Positions 32,185-44,600 of a stretch of DNA of 64,000 nt are shown one piece after another. The DNA lies in assembly GCA_001692895.1 (NCBI GenBank), contig KV748224.1:620001-684000 (forward strand), written 5' to 3'. Made by a program: the position numbers and the translations under genes. Under the pieces are notes generated by a model. The model saw nothing but the letters and a program-made list of their open reading frames with translations, had not been told where the DNA came from and searched no databases. Every line of letters starts with the position of its first letter. Within the stretch, counting starts at the first letter, position 1. This DNA comes from Cenococcum geophilum 1.58. Lineage: Eukaryota; Ascomycota; Dothideomycetes; Gloniales; Gloniaceae.

Positions 32185-33513
32185 ATGCCTGGCCGACTCC
32201 TTGCATTTGTGAGGGCAGGGCCTTCGTCATCGTCAACAAAAATTGATATCAAGGCTCACGACCCGCCACTGCTTCCTCCATATTCAATCCACCCACCACC
32301 ACCACAACGATCTCAGGAGCGCACAAAAATGGACCACCTAAAACGCCACACCCTTACAGGGCGACACTACTCTGAAAAGAAAAGTCCAAAAATTGATCCA
32401 AAAAGACCAGCAAAAATGGACATGGAGGTGGAGTCACCGCCATTGGTCTTTTACAACCAGCCCCAATCCTCCACCGGCGCCCTCTTCTCAGGACAACTCA
32501 AAGTTCAAGTTACCGATCCGACGGTGACATTTGAGATGTTTGAAATGCGGTTGCTGGCGACCGTCACCACAAAGAAACCAGTTTCGCACAATTGTCCTGA
32601 TTGTACCACGCAAACCACAGAAATATATAAATGGGAATTCCTGAAGGCGCCAACACTGCTCAAAAACGGCGATCACTCCTTCCCTTTCTCCTACCTGCTT
32701 CCCGGCCATCTGCCAGCTACTACGCACGGCTCTCTAGCTAGTCTCGATTATCATCTTGCTGCGGTTGCCACTTCCTCGACCGGCGAGAATATCACCTATC
32801 AGCGCAGCATCAACATCAAACGCGCAGTCATGCCGGGCAACGACAAGCACTCAATTCGGGTATTCCCTCCTACCGACCTCACTGCTCACGTTACCCTCCC
32901 GCCTGTCATCCACCCCATTGGCGATTTTGGGATGGGGATGCGCCTGTCGGGATTGAACACCAAGACAAAGGATGCGCTGACGCGGTGGAGATTACGGAAA
33001 ATGAGCTGGCGCATTGAGGAAAACCAGAAGTTCGTCTCTCCCGCCTGCCCCAAGCATGCCCAGAAGGTCGGTGGTGAGGGCAAGGGTGTCCTTCACGACG
33101 AAATGCGCATCATTGCCCACGAGGAAGTCAAGAGCGGGTGGAAAACCGACTTCGAGGAGGGAAACGCGGACGTCGAATTCAAGGCTGCGCTAAACACTGC
33201 CCTTAAACCCCTCTGCGACGTCGAGAGCCCGAATGGCCTCTCGATCACTCACAACCTTGTCATCGAGATGGTGGTTGCGGAGGAGTGGGCACCGCTGAAG
33301 AAACCGAACCAGGCCACACCGACCGGAGCTGCACGCGTCTTGCGCATGCAATTCAATATCGTCCTCACCGAGCGGAGTGGGTTGGGTGTTTCATGGGATG
33401 AGGAGCAACCTCCAATGTACGAGGATGTCCCTGCTTCTCCGCCAACCTACACCCAGATGGAAGACTTCAACATCGAGGAGCTGGACAACGAAGTCGATCG
33501 TCTCCACCTATAG
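32185..33513 (+). CDS. LDB19/ART1-type arrestin-related trafficking adaptor
   Basis: A single exon of 442 residues. In yeast, LDB19/ART1 recruits the Rsp5 ubiquitin ligase to plasma-membrane transporters for endocytosis. Family-specific blocks seen here are STGALFSGQLKVQV (about residue 95), TVTTKKPVSHNCPDC, SFPFSYLLPGHLPATTHGSL, MPGNDKHSIRVFPPTDL, VTLPPVIHPIGDFGMGMRLS, TRWRLRKMSWRIEE, SPACPKHAQKVGGEGKGVLH, LCDVESPNGLSITHNLVIEM and EEWAPLKKPNQATPTGAARV. Two PPxY motifs near the C-terminus (PPMY in EEQPPMYEDV, and PPTY) are the expected binding sites for the WW domains of Rsp5-type ligases. The start ATG at 32185 gives the usual MPGRLL N-terminus. An N-terminal low-complexity insert contains the repeated phrase KIDPKRPAKMD. 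It appears intact. Confidence 0.9.
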   Translation: MPGRLLAFVRAGPSSSSTKIDIKAHDPPLLPPYSIHPPPPQRSQERTKMDHLKRHTLTGRHYSEKKSPKIDPKRPAKMDMEVESPPLVFYNQPQSSTGALFSGQLKVQVTDPTVTFEMFEMRLLATVTTKKPVSHNCPDCTTQTTEIYKWEFLKAPTLLKNGDHSFPFSYLLPGHLPATTHGSLASLDYHLAAVATSSTGENITYQRSINIKRAVMPGNDKHSIRVFPPTDLTAHVTLPPVIHPIGDFGMGMRLSGLNTKTKDALTRWRLRKMSWRIEENQKFVSPACPKHAQKVGGEGKGVLHDEMRIIAHEEVKSGWKTDFEEGNADVEFKAALNTALKPLCDVESPNGLSITHNLVIEMVVAEEWAPLKKPNQATPTGAARVLRMQFNIVLTERSGLGVSWDEEQPPMYEDVPASPPTYTQMEDFNIEELDNEVDRLHL

Positions 33514-34963
33514 TGACCAATTCGCCTCGCACTCATCGCAAATCCCTTAATCAAACATAATCGTTGACGATTATCTTCCCACCTTCCCGCAACGGTCACA
33601 ATCTCACGAATCTCATTACGTTCAAAGCGCATGCATGTTCTCGGTCGGCCTCGGAGGATATACCCCAACTCGCACTCCTGCCGTGCAGGACAAGCCAGCG
33701 TATTCGCTTCCTTGTTTTCTTATTCAACATCTTTGCTTGCAAATTTCATGCTCAATCTTCCGTGCTGAATACCATTTTCCGGCGCTCTGAGAGGCCATCG
33801 TATATGGACTCACTTCCGGAATTGAGCCATTTGTCCAGGCGTTCTTGGGCGATTTATCAGCGGGCGAGTTGTGTGCGTTTGTTTTAAGCAGCATGAGTTG
33901 AGCCACATATGAGCTCCTCTTGGTCTTGGGTTTTATGTCGGGCGCTGTGGAGGAAAAGTAACTTCGTACAGGTCCAATCGATAGTGTATTATTATTGTCA
34001 AGCCTGCTCTACAACTCTCTTCGTGATCAGTTAAACATGGGGATATCCGCAACTCTGGTGATGCTCAATAAACACAATTCACTCACAACCTGAAAGTGGC
34101 AGCTGACTCCCAAACCACATCAGTGTCGTCTCCACCAACCACGCCCTTTCCCCCATCCCTCACACAGCGCTTATCCACGGCCCCTCCCCCCAACTCCACC
34201 AGGTAAAAATTCAGCACCAGCACCTCCAAAAAAGTCTCTTTCTTCCCAAACCCAGAACCCCGTCAGCCTAGCGCCGCGTGTAACCTTAAAGTGCTAACCC
34301 TCGAGCAGGGCTGCCACGAAGGAGAACTTCCGCATCTGGAGGCTGCCGCGAGGTTTTTTTTTTTTGTCGGTAAGGGCGCGGAGCGGAGATCAGCGCCGCT
34401 TACGTGCAGGGACCCGCGCTGGTCTCGGGTTTCGGGGGAGGGCATTACTGACATTGCCAAGGATGTAGATTGTGAGACATGAATCGAGGGAAAAAAGGGT
34501 TGGGGGGCAGCGAGCTCCGAGACTGTTCTAGAAATTATTATGTGCGAGTGGGAGAGGCGATGAGTTATGAGGTGAGGTGAGGTAGGAGCGAGACGAGAGA
34601 GTGGAATTGGAGTTGGAGGGTTTGTGGGGTGAGCGAGAGATGTCTATACTGCAAATAACGTTATACTGTATCAGTTCCATACATAAATGAGATACTCATC
34701 TTTCCGATCTATCCATCTCATAACCTGTTTATCTCCCAGAACTCTCCAGCACGTACCTCTACCCATCTCCTCCCACCTCTCCCAAACCCCTTCAAAAGCC
34801 CAAAATCAAATCCCACCGTCTCCGCTCACCACCACTTCCCCTTCCTACCACTCTCCCACCCTACTGCCCCCCTGAACCCACAGATCCTACTCCCTCCTCT
34901 CTCTCCCCCTCAGCAGACCTCATCCTCCCCTCCAACCCACAAACTCTCACCTCCCCTACCCCC
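33514..34963. other. Intergenic region
   Basis: About 1.45 kb. It includes a run of T at about 34354-34365 and a strongly pyrimidine-rich part (34720-34963). No gene is supported. Confidence 0.5.
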
Positions 34964-35533
34964 TCAAACCCCGCCAAACCCCGACCTCCAAAGCTCCGCC
35001 CCACTGAACACCCCCCTGGCCTCCGCGGCACCAAACCCGGCATCCGTACCCAGCCGCACGGCTACACGCCAGCGCTTGATGCGCGCGAAGGTGGGAGGAG
35101 CGGCTGCCGGGCGCGCGGGGGATCGCAGGTGCGGAGTGCGGGGTGGAGGGTTCCTGGGGAAGAGGGGGTGCCGGTGGTGCTGTGGCTGCGGCTGCGGCTG
35201 TAGGGGTTGCGGAGGGGCAGAGGAGGTGTAGATTTGGTTGCGGAGTGAGGCGGGGAGGCGGAGGAGGGGGAGTGTGGTTGTGGGTGGAATCGAGGAGCGG
35301 GGGAGGTGGTTGGTGAGCGTGGAGGGGTCGGAGAAGGGAGGAGTTGAGATCGGGGGGTGGAGGGTTCGAAGGCGGTGGTGGTGGGAGGTGTTGCTGTTGA
35401 GAGATTGAAATGATTGGAGGTGAGGAAGTTGATATTCTATAATATGAGGTCGTGGAGGTCGTTGATGTGATATACTGAGGGGACAAAGTCCAACGCAGTT
35501 GATAACGAACCTTGGCAGCGCTCTATTGGTCAA
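34964..35533 (-). CDS. Possible F-box-like (LPxxLRNQIY) protein fragment
   Basis: A minus-strand open frame contains PLLRLPASLRNQIYTSSAPP at about 35200-35260. The core L-R-L-P-x-x-L-R-N-Q-I-Y is the hallmark of a very common fungal F-box-like family. Later residues (PTFARIKRWRVAVRLG) and the proline/histidine-rich surroundings are not diagnostic. No ATG lies in frame within the open stretch; the frame only begins at a TTG. It is either a downstream exon, a relic, or chance in a CT-rich region. Confidence 0.3.
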   Translation of the reverse strand: MTNRALPRFVINCVGLCPLSISHQRPPRPHIIEYQLPHLQSFQSLNSNTSHHHRLRTLHPPISTPPFSDPSTLTNHLPRSSIPPTTTLPLLRLPASLRNQIYTSSAPPQPLQPQPQPQHHRHPLFPRNPPPRTPHLRSPARPAAAPPTFARIKRWRVAVRLGTDAGFGAAEARGVFSGAELWRSGFGGV

Positions 35534-37035
35534 TTGAGCAGAACGATTGCTCTCACATCAACTCCCTTTTTGTAATCAAAAAAAATAGTACCTCAGCACC
35601 TCAAATCCTCCCTCCAAACATCCTTCTCTTAGCCCCTCAAATACCCTTCCCTAACCCCCTCCTCTCACACTACCGCTCTCACCACCTCCTGCCCCCACGC
35701 CGCCCAATCGATAAGGCAGCCCTCCTACCAAAATGTGGCGCGACAGGACGCCAAAGTCTCCTGAGGCGCCCGCCACTTCCCCTATGCACCTATGCGAATA
35801 CAATATATCCACAATCCGTGCCGGGCCCACCCGTGTCTCAAAATCTTTCATGCCGCACAAAAACGGACCGCGCCACTATACAAGCCCTCCGCCATGTCTC
35901 GGGAGTGCCCTAGCAAAGTAACGCCGTGGCGGGCATCCCCTATGCCAAGCTCGAGGTCGGCTCACCGAGAGACATGCAGAGACCGCTTTCGGTAGTCGCG
36001 CTATGGATTGGATGCACAGATGCATGCATGGCGCGCTGTCCACCAGCTGTCAGACGTACTATGGTATCAGGCCGAAATACTGTTAGTGCCACGCTAACCA
36101 GACAAAGCAGGAACAAACCAATGATTATTAGGTTTTAGCGTAATATAAAAGTATTAGTGCTTACTATAGAATGCTGAAACCTGATAATTACCCATTTCCC
36201 TTGCTTTGTCTAGTTAGTGTGTTGACCTCTGCTTAGCGTGGCACTAACAATATTTTAGTCTGATACCATAGTAAGCTTATGCGTGGTTATGTTTGTGTTT
36301 ACGTTAATATTTATGGGTTTGATTTATCTCCATGAACTATTTTCGACGCCTAGTACCACCCCACCTTGATCCAGCTATCCACCTCAAAATGCCGATGTGG
36401 AGGAAAGGATGGCGCTATTAGATACAGCCGTACACAAAATGCCGGGTATGACGCCGAGTATCATGCCAGTGCGCCGTGAGAACCCCATAAGAGCGATAAC
36501 TAGTGCGCTGCCAGACTATCCGAGTCTCAGTGCGAGACAGGCGTCTGATACCACGCAGCGCACCAGCAGGCGCTCGTGTCGCTGTGGCCAGACACTCGGC
36601 ACACGCTCAAAGCACGCAAAGAGACGGAGAGAAAAAATTATTGATAGAGAAACCCAGCTGTAGAATCCTAGTCTTTCAACGCCTCGCTTTAAAAACGCAG
36701 GGACATAATAATAAACATATAAGGTCTAAATCAAAAAGCCTGCGCCGTCGGATCTAAAGCTGCCAGCCGTCGCAGGTAAAACATGTAGACAGTTTCCCGA
36801 AGCGAAGATAAAAGCTGCTGCGTTTCCGTCGTCAAAGTCTAGGAGCGGAAGAGCAAGGCCGTCATTGCGGAAAATGCATTCAATCCGAGTCCCGCAAAGG
36901 CAGGTAGGCAGGTCGCGTTCTCCTCATCACAAAGAGCCCCATCAATATATCAGGGCTAGGCTGGGTTGATCCGAGAGGGCCCGCGTATCCAAAACCACAC
37001 CCTCCCGTGTTTCGCAACCGGTTCAGAGGCCGCTG
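35534..37035. other. Intergenic region with a MITE
   Basis: About 1.5 kb without a supported gene. The only clear structure is the inverted-repeat element at 36059-36271. Open frames at 36397-36757 have no recognisable content. Confidence 0.5.
36059..36271. mobile_element. 213-bp foldback MITE with TA duplication
   Basis: Terminal inverted repeats of about 40 bp start CTATGGTATCAGGCCGAAAT on the left. The right end, read inward, is CTATGGTATCAGACTAAAAT, and both continue to GTTAGTGCCACGCTAA. The few differences are mostly transitions. TA flanks both ends (36057-36058 and 36272-36273), as for Tc1/mariner-type elements. The arms continue inward (AGACAAAGCA / TGCTTTGTCT), so nearly the whole element can fold back. 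There is no coding capacity. Confidence 0.85.
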
Positions 37036-37606
37036 CTACACCACTAGCCCGACCACCATCGCTCCAGCAGCTATAACACCCTTCTTCCACATCATGCCTC
37101 TCGCCGTCTCCACAGCCCCGGCATCCACCGTCTTCGTGACGCCCACCTGCCCCGTAAGCGTGCCCATGCCGATCTCGCCCTTGCCGGGCCCCGGCAGCTG
37201 GTTGGGGGTCTCTACAAACGTCTGCGTGTAGACGTGTGCGACCCAGGTGACGACGCCGCCGATGGTGGTTTCGACCCATTGCGTAGTAACGTCCGGCGCG
37301 GCCGTCTGCGTGAGTGTGGCTGCGGCGCCAGCGACGATTTCGCGGAGTCTGGTGAGGCGGGTGTGTTAGTGGTGCGGCTTAGGGAAGGGAGGTCTTAAGG
37401 GATTAGAGTAAGGAGGCTTACTCTAGGTTCGGGTCAGCAGGATCAGCCGTGGCTGCCGCAATAGGAGGTGCTGTCGCATTTCCTAGAGAGGCGGTAGGCG
37501 TGCTTGGTATTGTTGAGACTGAGGGAGAGTATGCCGGGCGAGGAAATAAGACTGAGCAGGCCGAGAGGGTAGGTAGGAGGAGTGATGTGTAAGTTGAGAA
37601 CCGCAT
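37036..37606 (-). CDS. Kre1-like GPI-anchored cell-wall protein
   Basis: Exons 37606-37422 and 37348-37036, with a 73-bp intron (GTAAGC ... CACCAG). The product is 165 residues. ATG at 37606 gives a signal peptide (MRFSTYTSLLLPTLSACSVL). It is followed by a Ser/Thr/Pro/Ala-rich part and, in exon 2, TTQWVETTIGGVVTWVAHVY, TQTFVETPNQLPGPGKGEIG and MGTLTGQVGVTKTVDAGAVE. These are the conserved Kre1-type core, including the TQWVxTTxxG and PGPGxGEIGMGTLTG phrases. The C-terminal KKGVIAAGAMVVGLVV is a hydrophobic GPI-attachment tail. Yeast Kre1 is a surface protein involved in beta-1,6-glucan assembly; the same role here is inferred. An in-frame extension upstream to 37840 exists but would bury the signal peptide. 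Confidence 0.8.
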
Positions 37607-39507
37607 TGTGGTTATGAATGCTAATAAATTATCCAAGTGTTTCGATCGGAGGACTATCCAAAGGTCTAACAGGGGGCGTCCTATGTACTCCAAAGAATGT
37701 ACAGTTGTAAGGTGGTAGAGCTGGATTGGTCTAGGCTCAAGAGCTCTGGGCTCACTTTTTTTGGCGCCGTTAAGGTTGGGCGGTACTTGGGTTACACGCC
37801 GCCAAGGTGATGTCAGTCCTGATATGATTCTCCGAATCAAAACAGGAGTTTGATAAGTGAGTGAAAGCTTGATTGCTTAGGTCTGGATCTGAGGGGGAGA
37901 AAGCGTTCGACGTTGTCCAAGCCAGGGGTATCTCCGTTAGAATGAGTGGACGGTTACAATCTATTGTCGTAACCCAGCGATGCCAAAATTGAGCACCGGG
38001 AATTCAGCGAGCGACAAAATGCAACGAGTGTCTCAATAATGCAACCAGGATATTTCCACAGTAACACAGGATTGCGTAGACAGCTTCGGAGTCGGAGCGG
38101 GGGAACGGTAAGGAGCGGAAGTATTTTTTAGGGGAAGACAACAATGAGTGACTGAGAGCGACTGGAAAAAGTGAAAAGACTTCGGTCAACGGAAGAGTCG
38201 CAAGGCGCAGAGAATCAATCAAAGCATGGACGATGGAGGAGAGAAGCAACGCTAGAAGACGGCGGACATTATGTTGGAAAGTGGATACCTGGCAGTATCG
38301 CTGTCGGAAGGCTGATGGATATGAAAGGAGGAAGAGCATACAAATACACCTGCATTAGGGCACCTGCACACAGCAGCATTACTGGCTGATCAAGGGCCAA
38401 GCGTCGGCGTCAAGCCCAATCTCAGCTTGGAGAGACGGTTGTAACCGTCATGACGGTATATCTATTGCCAAGCGAAATCCGTTCCGCCACCTATTGCTAC
38501 CCGGTTGGCTGATTCCTTCACCCTGGAGTCCACCTGAAATCTCCGTCTCGATTAGGGGACGGCAACAACGCCCCCCCTGAGCGAGACTTCGAATATGGCA
38601 GAGCTGGCGTCCATGGCTAAACTTCGCGCCTCATGGCGTCAGCACAAGCATTTTAGTTTTCCCAGATCTCGCAAATCGCTCGTATTCTGTCGGAAACTTT
38701 GGACACGAAGATGTGTCGCAGGGTTCAGCGCCATAGTGCCAAAACGGGCCGCCAGGGGTGCATAGAACCATGTTACACCATCCTGGCGCATCCGGTTGAA
38801 AGCGTGTGTTGATCGCGCTAACCAAAATGCGTACGTTTGTACCCAAATGTAGGTAAAAATACGTTAAAATGGTTATACTTATTACTTCAAAAGGTATCCT
38901 TAACACGGTGGAATTCGTCCTGTAGTTATCGATAAGGAACTGGCCAATTAGAAAGCTAGATTTGTTTGGTGTTCCTAAGGCTTACGCATATCCTCGTAGG
39001 ACACTAGGTTAAGGGATAAATTCTGCCGTTTGATCACCAAGATCGACACGCGCTTTCAATCGGAGTTGGCAAGATGGTGTAGTTCTTCTGCAAGTCAATG
39101 AAGGCAATAGTACAACTACATATCTCAAGTACTTACAAAGCGTAACCTCCATGATAGCATAGAGCATTCACCCGCCACGCCAGCTAATGTGACGGAAAAG
39201 AAAACTGCCACAATAAAAAGGCATGACAGCAAGCTGCTAGCAATAATCATAGGAGAAGACATTCCTCCCGAATATAATACAGCGAAATTACTAAAACGCA
39301 TTGGACATAATGGCACGCAGCAAGTTCGCCGCTCTTACAAGCACAGCATGCGAGAGCAACAGAACCCAGAGCACAATCCCGCTTTTAGTCATTAAAAACG
39401 CCATTACTCCGTAAAATAGAACATCGCTTTGTTCATGTAAAACACAAACCCGATCTGACGTTTCCAAACGACTCTATCGCTGGCTCGCCAAACGGATTCT
39501 AGAACGC
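37607..39507. other. Intergenic region with a MITE
   Basis: About 1.9 kb. It holds the MITE at 38776-39079. A short palindrome ACGGTTGTAACCGT lies at about 38432. No gene is supported. A minus-strand hydrophobic open frame (39125-39316) has no start context or recognisable family. Confidence 0.5.
38776..39079. mobile_element. 304-bp MITE of the 'CACCACCCTGGCGC' family, copy A
   Basis: The left end CACCATCCTGGCGCATCCGG and the right end (inward) CACCATCTTGCCAACTCCGA are imperfect inverted repeats. They continue into GTTGAAAGCGTGTGTTGATC and its counterpart. TA flanks both ends (38774-38775, 39080-39081). It shares internal sequence with the 184-bp copy at 48064 (AATACGTT, TTACTTCAAAAGGT, TGATCACCAAGATC). 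It is non-coding. Confidence 0.85.
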
Positions 39508-40784
39508 TCACAGAGCGAATGTCCAGGTAAGAATTACCACGAACAGGGGCATGCTAGCCAACAAGGAAACCGATCGTGAGGCTCCTAATATGCTTGTCGC
39601 TCCACTATGTGTGGCATTCGTTGCATTATAAACAGTCTGGTTCGGCGTATGACCTGTGTCCAGAGAGAAAAAGTACGTATGCGCAGTCTGGTTGCCATTT
39701 GCGCCGGAAGAGTCAGGCGGTGTTGTTTGATTAGGAATTTCGCAGACTTCATTTGGATTTAAGGTTGGGCAGCGTGCTGCATATGCTTCTTGTCGTGCGG
39801 GGTCTGACGAATTAAAGTATGCTTTGATATAGGAAACAGTCATAACTGCGTCACTTTGTGGAGGGCCCGCTGACCACAACGAATCTCCGTTACTCCAGTG
39901 GTTCAGTACTAGGTGTCCAGGGCTGTTTGGAGAATAACGTGTCATATCGTGAAGCCATTGACCGTCGGCGTAGAACGATACCTTTTCCGGAGACCAATCG
40001 AATCGATATTCATGAAACTCTTCATCTGGCCTAAACGGCAGTGCCTCGACTTTGAAATCTGCAGTGTTGGACGCGTCAAAGCCAGCTGCCATAGAAAGAG
40101 GCGTTTGAAGTACTAGGTTTACGGCGCTGCTTGAGTCATTGAACTGTTTCGAGAGGAATTCCATATCGATCTCTTGAGAGTTGTTTCTGAACTGCAACCA
40201 TAAGTCAGTCATCCTTGCGGGAATAATGTCGGCCGTTTTACCATCCCCTTACCCAGAAGAAGGCACCACATGTCCCTGAATCACCAGACATCTTCACTCC
40301 AATTCGAAAACTTCCGTACAACAAGTCTGTCCGCTGTGCTGCCAATTCCGCAGACCCGATCAAGCCGTCGCTATCATTGGCCCGTACCCAAAGCTGGAGG
40401 CCCGCGTCACCTCCATTGATGCTGTTACCCGTCCAGGAATATTTGTCCTTCAGTGGGTTTGCCACGACATTCGAAATCATGAATTGCTTCCCGTATGGAC
40501 CTCGAGCGGCCTTGGAGGTCACATTGTATTGCTGCGGAATCCAGCCAGCCCCGGTCAGATTTGCACTATGCAGGAAATCGGTCTCGAGGAGGTCGGTGAA
40601 GATTTCAAAGGAGGAAGCAGTTGTCTGATTGACCGAGTAGCCGCATTCGCAATATCCTGAAGCTGTACGTGTCTTAGTAGAGCTCTTAAAAGCCGCAAGA
40701 AACCCAAGAGTGCTCACATAATCCTGCAAGAGCTACAAGAAGCCATGACAGTAGGTCAATGGATGTGTGAAAGAATGACGACAT
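39508..40784 (-). CDS. GPI-anchored glycoside hydrolase family 16 enzyme
   Basis: Three exons: 40784-40718, 40662-40253 and 40191-39508, with introns of 55 bp (GTGAGC, branch TACTAAG, ACAG) and 61 bp (GTAAGG ... TTGCAG). The product is 386 residues. ATG at 40784 gives a signal peptide (MSSFFHTSIDLLSWLLVALA). The start is chosen for that reason; the longer-looking frame at 40729 has no ATG. Mature sequence: GYCECGYSVN, FTDLLETDFLHS, YGSFRIGVKMSGDSGTCGAF, FWF, then the GH16 catalytic motif QEIDMEFLS (E-x-D-x-E) and FHEYRFDWSPEKVSFYADGQ, LVLNHWSNGDSLWSAGPP. The C-terminal tail is Asn/Thr-rich with N-glycosylation sites, followed by a hydrophobic GPI signal (SLLASMPLFVVILTWTFAL). It probably cleaves or transfers beta-glucans at the cell surface. 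All catalytic residues are present. Confidence 0.9.
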
Positions 40785-41622
40785 GAGAGAATGAGGAAAA
40801 ATTAAGGAGCGACTGAAAGAAAGACACAGAAAATTGTAGTGCGAACGAAAGAAAAGATTTGAATTTTACGTGATAGTTCGGATTGGTGTCTGGAAATCTA
40901 GGGGAAACTAGCTTGAAGTGGGATCGGCAGCGGGCAGGAGACCAGAGTAGGAGCACCGTGAGCTAGAAGCAGCGATCCACCCGGGTGATGCTTAGTTCGG
41001 TTAAGGCGCGCCATTAAAACAACCAAAATTAATTTAAAAAAACTGTAAAATTAGCAATGAGCGCGCTCTTTCTGCCAGACTTTCAGTTCAGATTCAATCT
41101 GACGGTCCCATAGTAAAGACCTTAATCTACCCCTGTAGAGTATAAATTATAATAAAAAAGGTTTCTGTGATGGATATATAAATGGGAATCCAGGGTGTGG
41201 CAGGAACGAACTCGCAAAACGTCATCCAGGTAGATTATGTGCAGAAAATGCACCAATCACCCTTAGAACGCGGCTACGCATTGCGTTTCAGAAGCAAGGC
41301 AAGCCCGTGGCCCGGCCTGTAACCGCCTAGCAGAAGGACAGGATGTTCAAACAAGCACGTGGATTTCCTTTCACACGTGGAATACCAAGCATTTCAAGAG
41401 AAAGAAGCTCGGCACAGTGCCTTAATATTGGAGTTTACATCAGGGGCATAAAATAGAGGCTTAACTACGTACAGACTAGGGATCCGAGAATAGATCAACA
41501 TGCATCACAAATACATGTCCCCGTCCTGAAGATGAATACGCCATGCCGATCGCGCCAAGAATATCGCACCAAAATAACCAACGCCCAACAAAGTCAATCA
41601 ACTAGATGCTTCGGGGGTATCA
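40785..41622. other. Intergenic region between convergent/tandem minus-strand genes
   Basis: About 0.84 kb containing the GH16 promoter and the RasGEF 3' end. No gene or clear repeat was seen. Confidence 0.5.
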
Positions 41623-44600
41623 TCACAGGAATCCGGACTCTGAGAGAAGCCTGAAGTGGGAGAAATCATCCAGTTAGCATGTTCCGGCCAATCAATCAAA
41701 GACTGAGGAGCGATGTGGCCGGATTGACGCTACAAATTCAGCATACCTTGCTATCTTCTCGTCCTCTCTTTCGCGAGGCTCAACCTGCAAGCTCGTGTCA
41801 TACATCTCATGAACATCACCAGCCGATTGCATATTCGTCAATATGTAATCCTGCAGCTCCGGAACCGGCTGCAGAGGGTATGGCACATTTTGATACTGTT
41901 GAATGTCGCGGATGACCTCCGCCGTCTTTGCACGCTTCGCAAAGTTAATAAGGTTGGTCTTCTTTATAAGCGAAGGGATGCCGTCTTCGATAAAAGTAAG
42001 ATCCGTGAGATATACACCTAATAAAATTAGAGTAGCAAGGAAAAGGTCAGGGAGGTATGTGTGTACCAAAAAATGGTATGCAAGGGGGATTTGCTTTGTG
42101 CAACGTGTCTCTATACTCTGCAAAGTTCTTTGTACTGCCCATCAATTTTCGCATGCTCTCTAATGTGCTCATCGAACGAGCATTAACCGCGCTCCATGTC
42201 CTATTAAGACGGTGAATGGGCGCTGTGCCCAAAGCAGAGATGATAGAGGTCAGAGTAGAGAAATTGTTAAGCCCCCGGCATTTCTGAAACAATTAGTCTG
42301 GAAACTGGTATAGAGTAGCCTAGCACTTACGTCTGCAACATTTACGAAATGCTTGATTACAATAACTCTCCGCTTAACATCTTGTTGGGTAAGAATCATC
42401 TGAGCGACCCAATTTGTTAACTGATTTGAGTGTAGAATGAGAGCCTTCACATTGGAGGCTGGATCTAATTCGCCTGGAGCCAGTTTCTTTTGCCAGGTCT
42501 TGTTCAAACATTCCGTTGGCTTGATCTTTCCGTACAATCGTGATTCAATAATAGTTAACTGGCGAGCAAACTCTGTGGCATCGATGTCGAGGAACTTCAG
42601 CTTCTTCATGTGCTTGGGAAGAATTGGCTGTGGAGTCTGAGTGTTAAGCGTCAGGACGAGCCGTTTCGTTGGCATGTCTGGGCCACGCGACCGTTGTTCC
42701 ACAGATGTCATAAGAGGAGCAGCGCCAGGAGTGCTAGTTGTTGCCACGTGATCCTTCGCAAAGCTGTACACCCTCTGGATCAGAACCCTAGCGTCTTCGT
42801 CGTTGCCTTCCATCCAATAGTTATCGAACCAACTCTTCAAAATATTCACAACCCGGAATCTGATCGGCTTTTGCTTCTTGTCCACCCAAATCTGGTAGTC
42901 CTCCTTTGCTAAACCGTAAGGAGGCTGGATGCTCCACCTTTTCACCAGCATTTCGAAAAGCTCTGAGGCAGTAGTGAAAGACCTATATGTGAGAAGGAAA
43001 GTGTTGTTGAAAGCAGGATCGAGTCGATCATGCCGAGTAAGTTGTTCTACCAACCCAGTAAGAGTACCTCCCCGGATTTGTGGTGGGTTAGCTTTATTAT
43101 CGTAAGAGATCTCTCCTTCATGATCAAGTTTTAAAAACTCAGGCACTTCCTCAACAACAGCCATCGGAGCGGGGACTTCTCCGAAGAACTTCTCAATCTT
43201 TTTACTGCCATTAGGTTTAAAGCCCTCAGTCCTTGCATCTTCGATTGATGTTCCTTCTGTGTAAGAATTCGGTTGGACCATATCTTTCAATAATGGGCGG
43301 TTGTTTCCAGAAGCGCCTCGAGGATGGAAATTTGTAACATCGCTGTCAGTATTCCGACGCGGATGGTTCTGTATCGCCATGTCTGCCAGCGGCATCGCAT
43401 CTGATAGCTGCTGGAGTATATTAAATAATTGTGTCGTGCTCGCTTCGAGTTCTCTCGATATCGACCTAACAGCATTTATCCGGTCTTCAAGAGAATCTCC
43501 CCGGGTTTCCGCCCACTCGTCAGCGAGCGGTGCAGCGACTCCCTGGCAGGCGATAGCTAGTTCAGATACTAGGTCGTATATCTTTTGCTTTTGAATGCTG
43601 AACTCACCCAACTGTTGCCCTTGCAACGTCGAGCCGAGAGCGGAAAGATTGGTAGATTCTACAGTCGAAATCCATGGTTTATAGATGTCGAGCACTTTCC
43701 CTCCAGCAGTGCAAATAGTATCGCCAATAATTTGATGCCTGTACGGAGTAATAATCTTTTCACGGAGTACCAAATGCTCATCCAAGCGACGAATGCTCGA
43801 AGCGATCATACGCTTAAGGTCCTCTAATCTTTCGAGGAGCCTAGCATCAAGCTTAACAGTCGGCTCAACGTATGGTTCATAATCCTCCCGATCAATGAAT
43901 GACATTGATGTCGCCGGGTCGCGGTCGTCCAAGCCGTTATTCTGCCAGTTCCCTCCCGAATAGCTTCCTACAACAAAACCAGGAATCAGCCGCGGGATGT
44001 CTTCACCCCGTTGTTGCCTGGCAACCTCCACAAATCCATAGACACCATTCAAAACCCCATCAGCCTCTTTTAGACACTTAGAGTACGAATCTGGAGGAGG
44101 CCAATCCGCGGCTGCAATATGAGATGATAGGACCAGCTTAGAAAATCTCGACATAGTCTCACGAAAGTGGGGGTAAAGAGCCTTATTGGTGGAAATGATT
44201 GAAGGATTACCAGAATGATTGTCTGTTGTGCCAGAGCCTGCAGCAAGCAATAATCGGAGGTGATCCGATATGTCTTCTGCCCTCTTTACAAACTCGGAAC
44301 GATCGCCATTATTGATTGACTGCCGATACCGCTCAACAGCCCGTCGCATATCTTCTACCATCCTATTCCATGTAAGAGGCACAGGATTTGAATCGTCAAA
44401 GAACTTTCGAGACATTGCAGATGCCATAGGAGTGCCGAGGGGGTTGTTTGCAAAAGAGGTTGTGGTAGTCCCGATAGGGGGTATCGTCGATTGTGCGGCC
44501 GAGAAGCTGGTTCCGTTGGTGTCGAGAGACCGAGTAATAGGTGAAGTGGCATTCATAGAGTCCATGGATGTCGCAGGTGACACGCCATCAGATACGAAGG

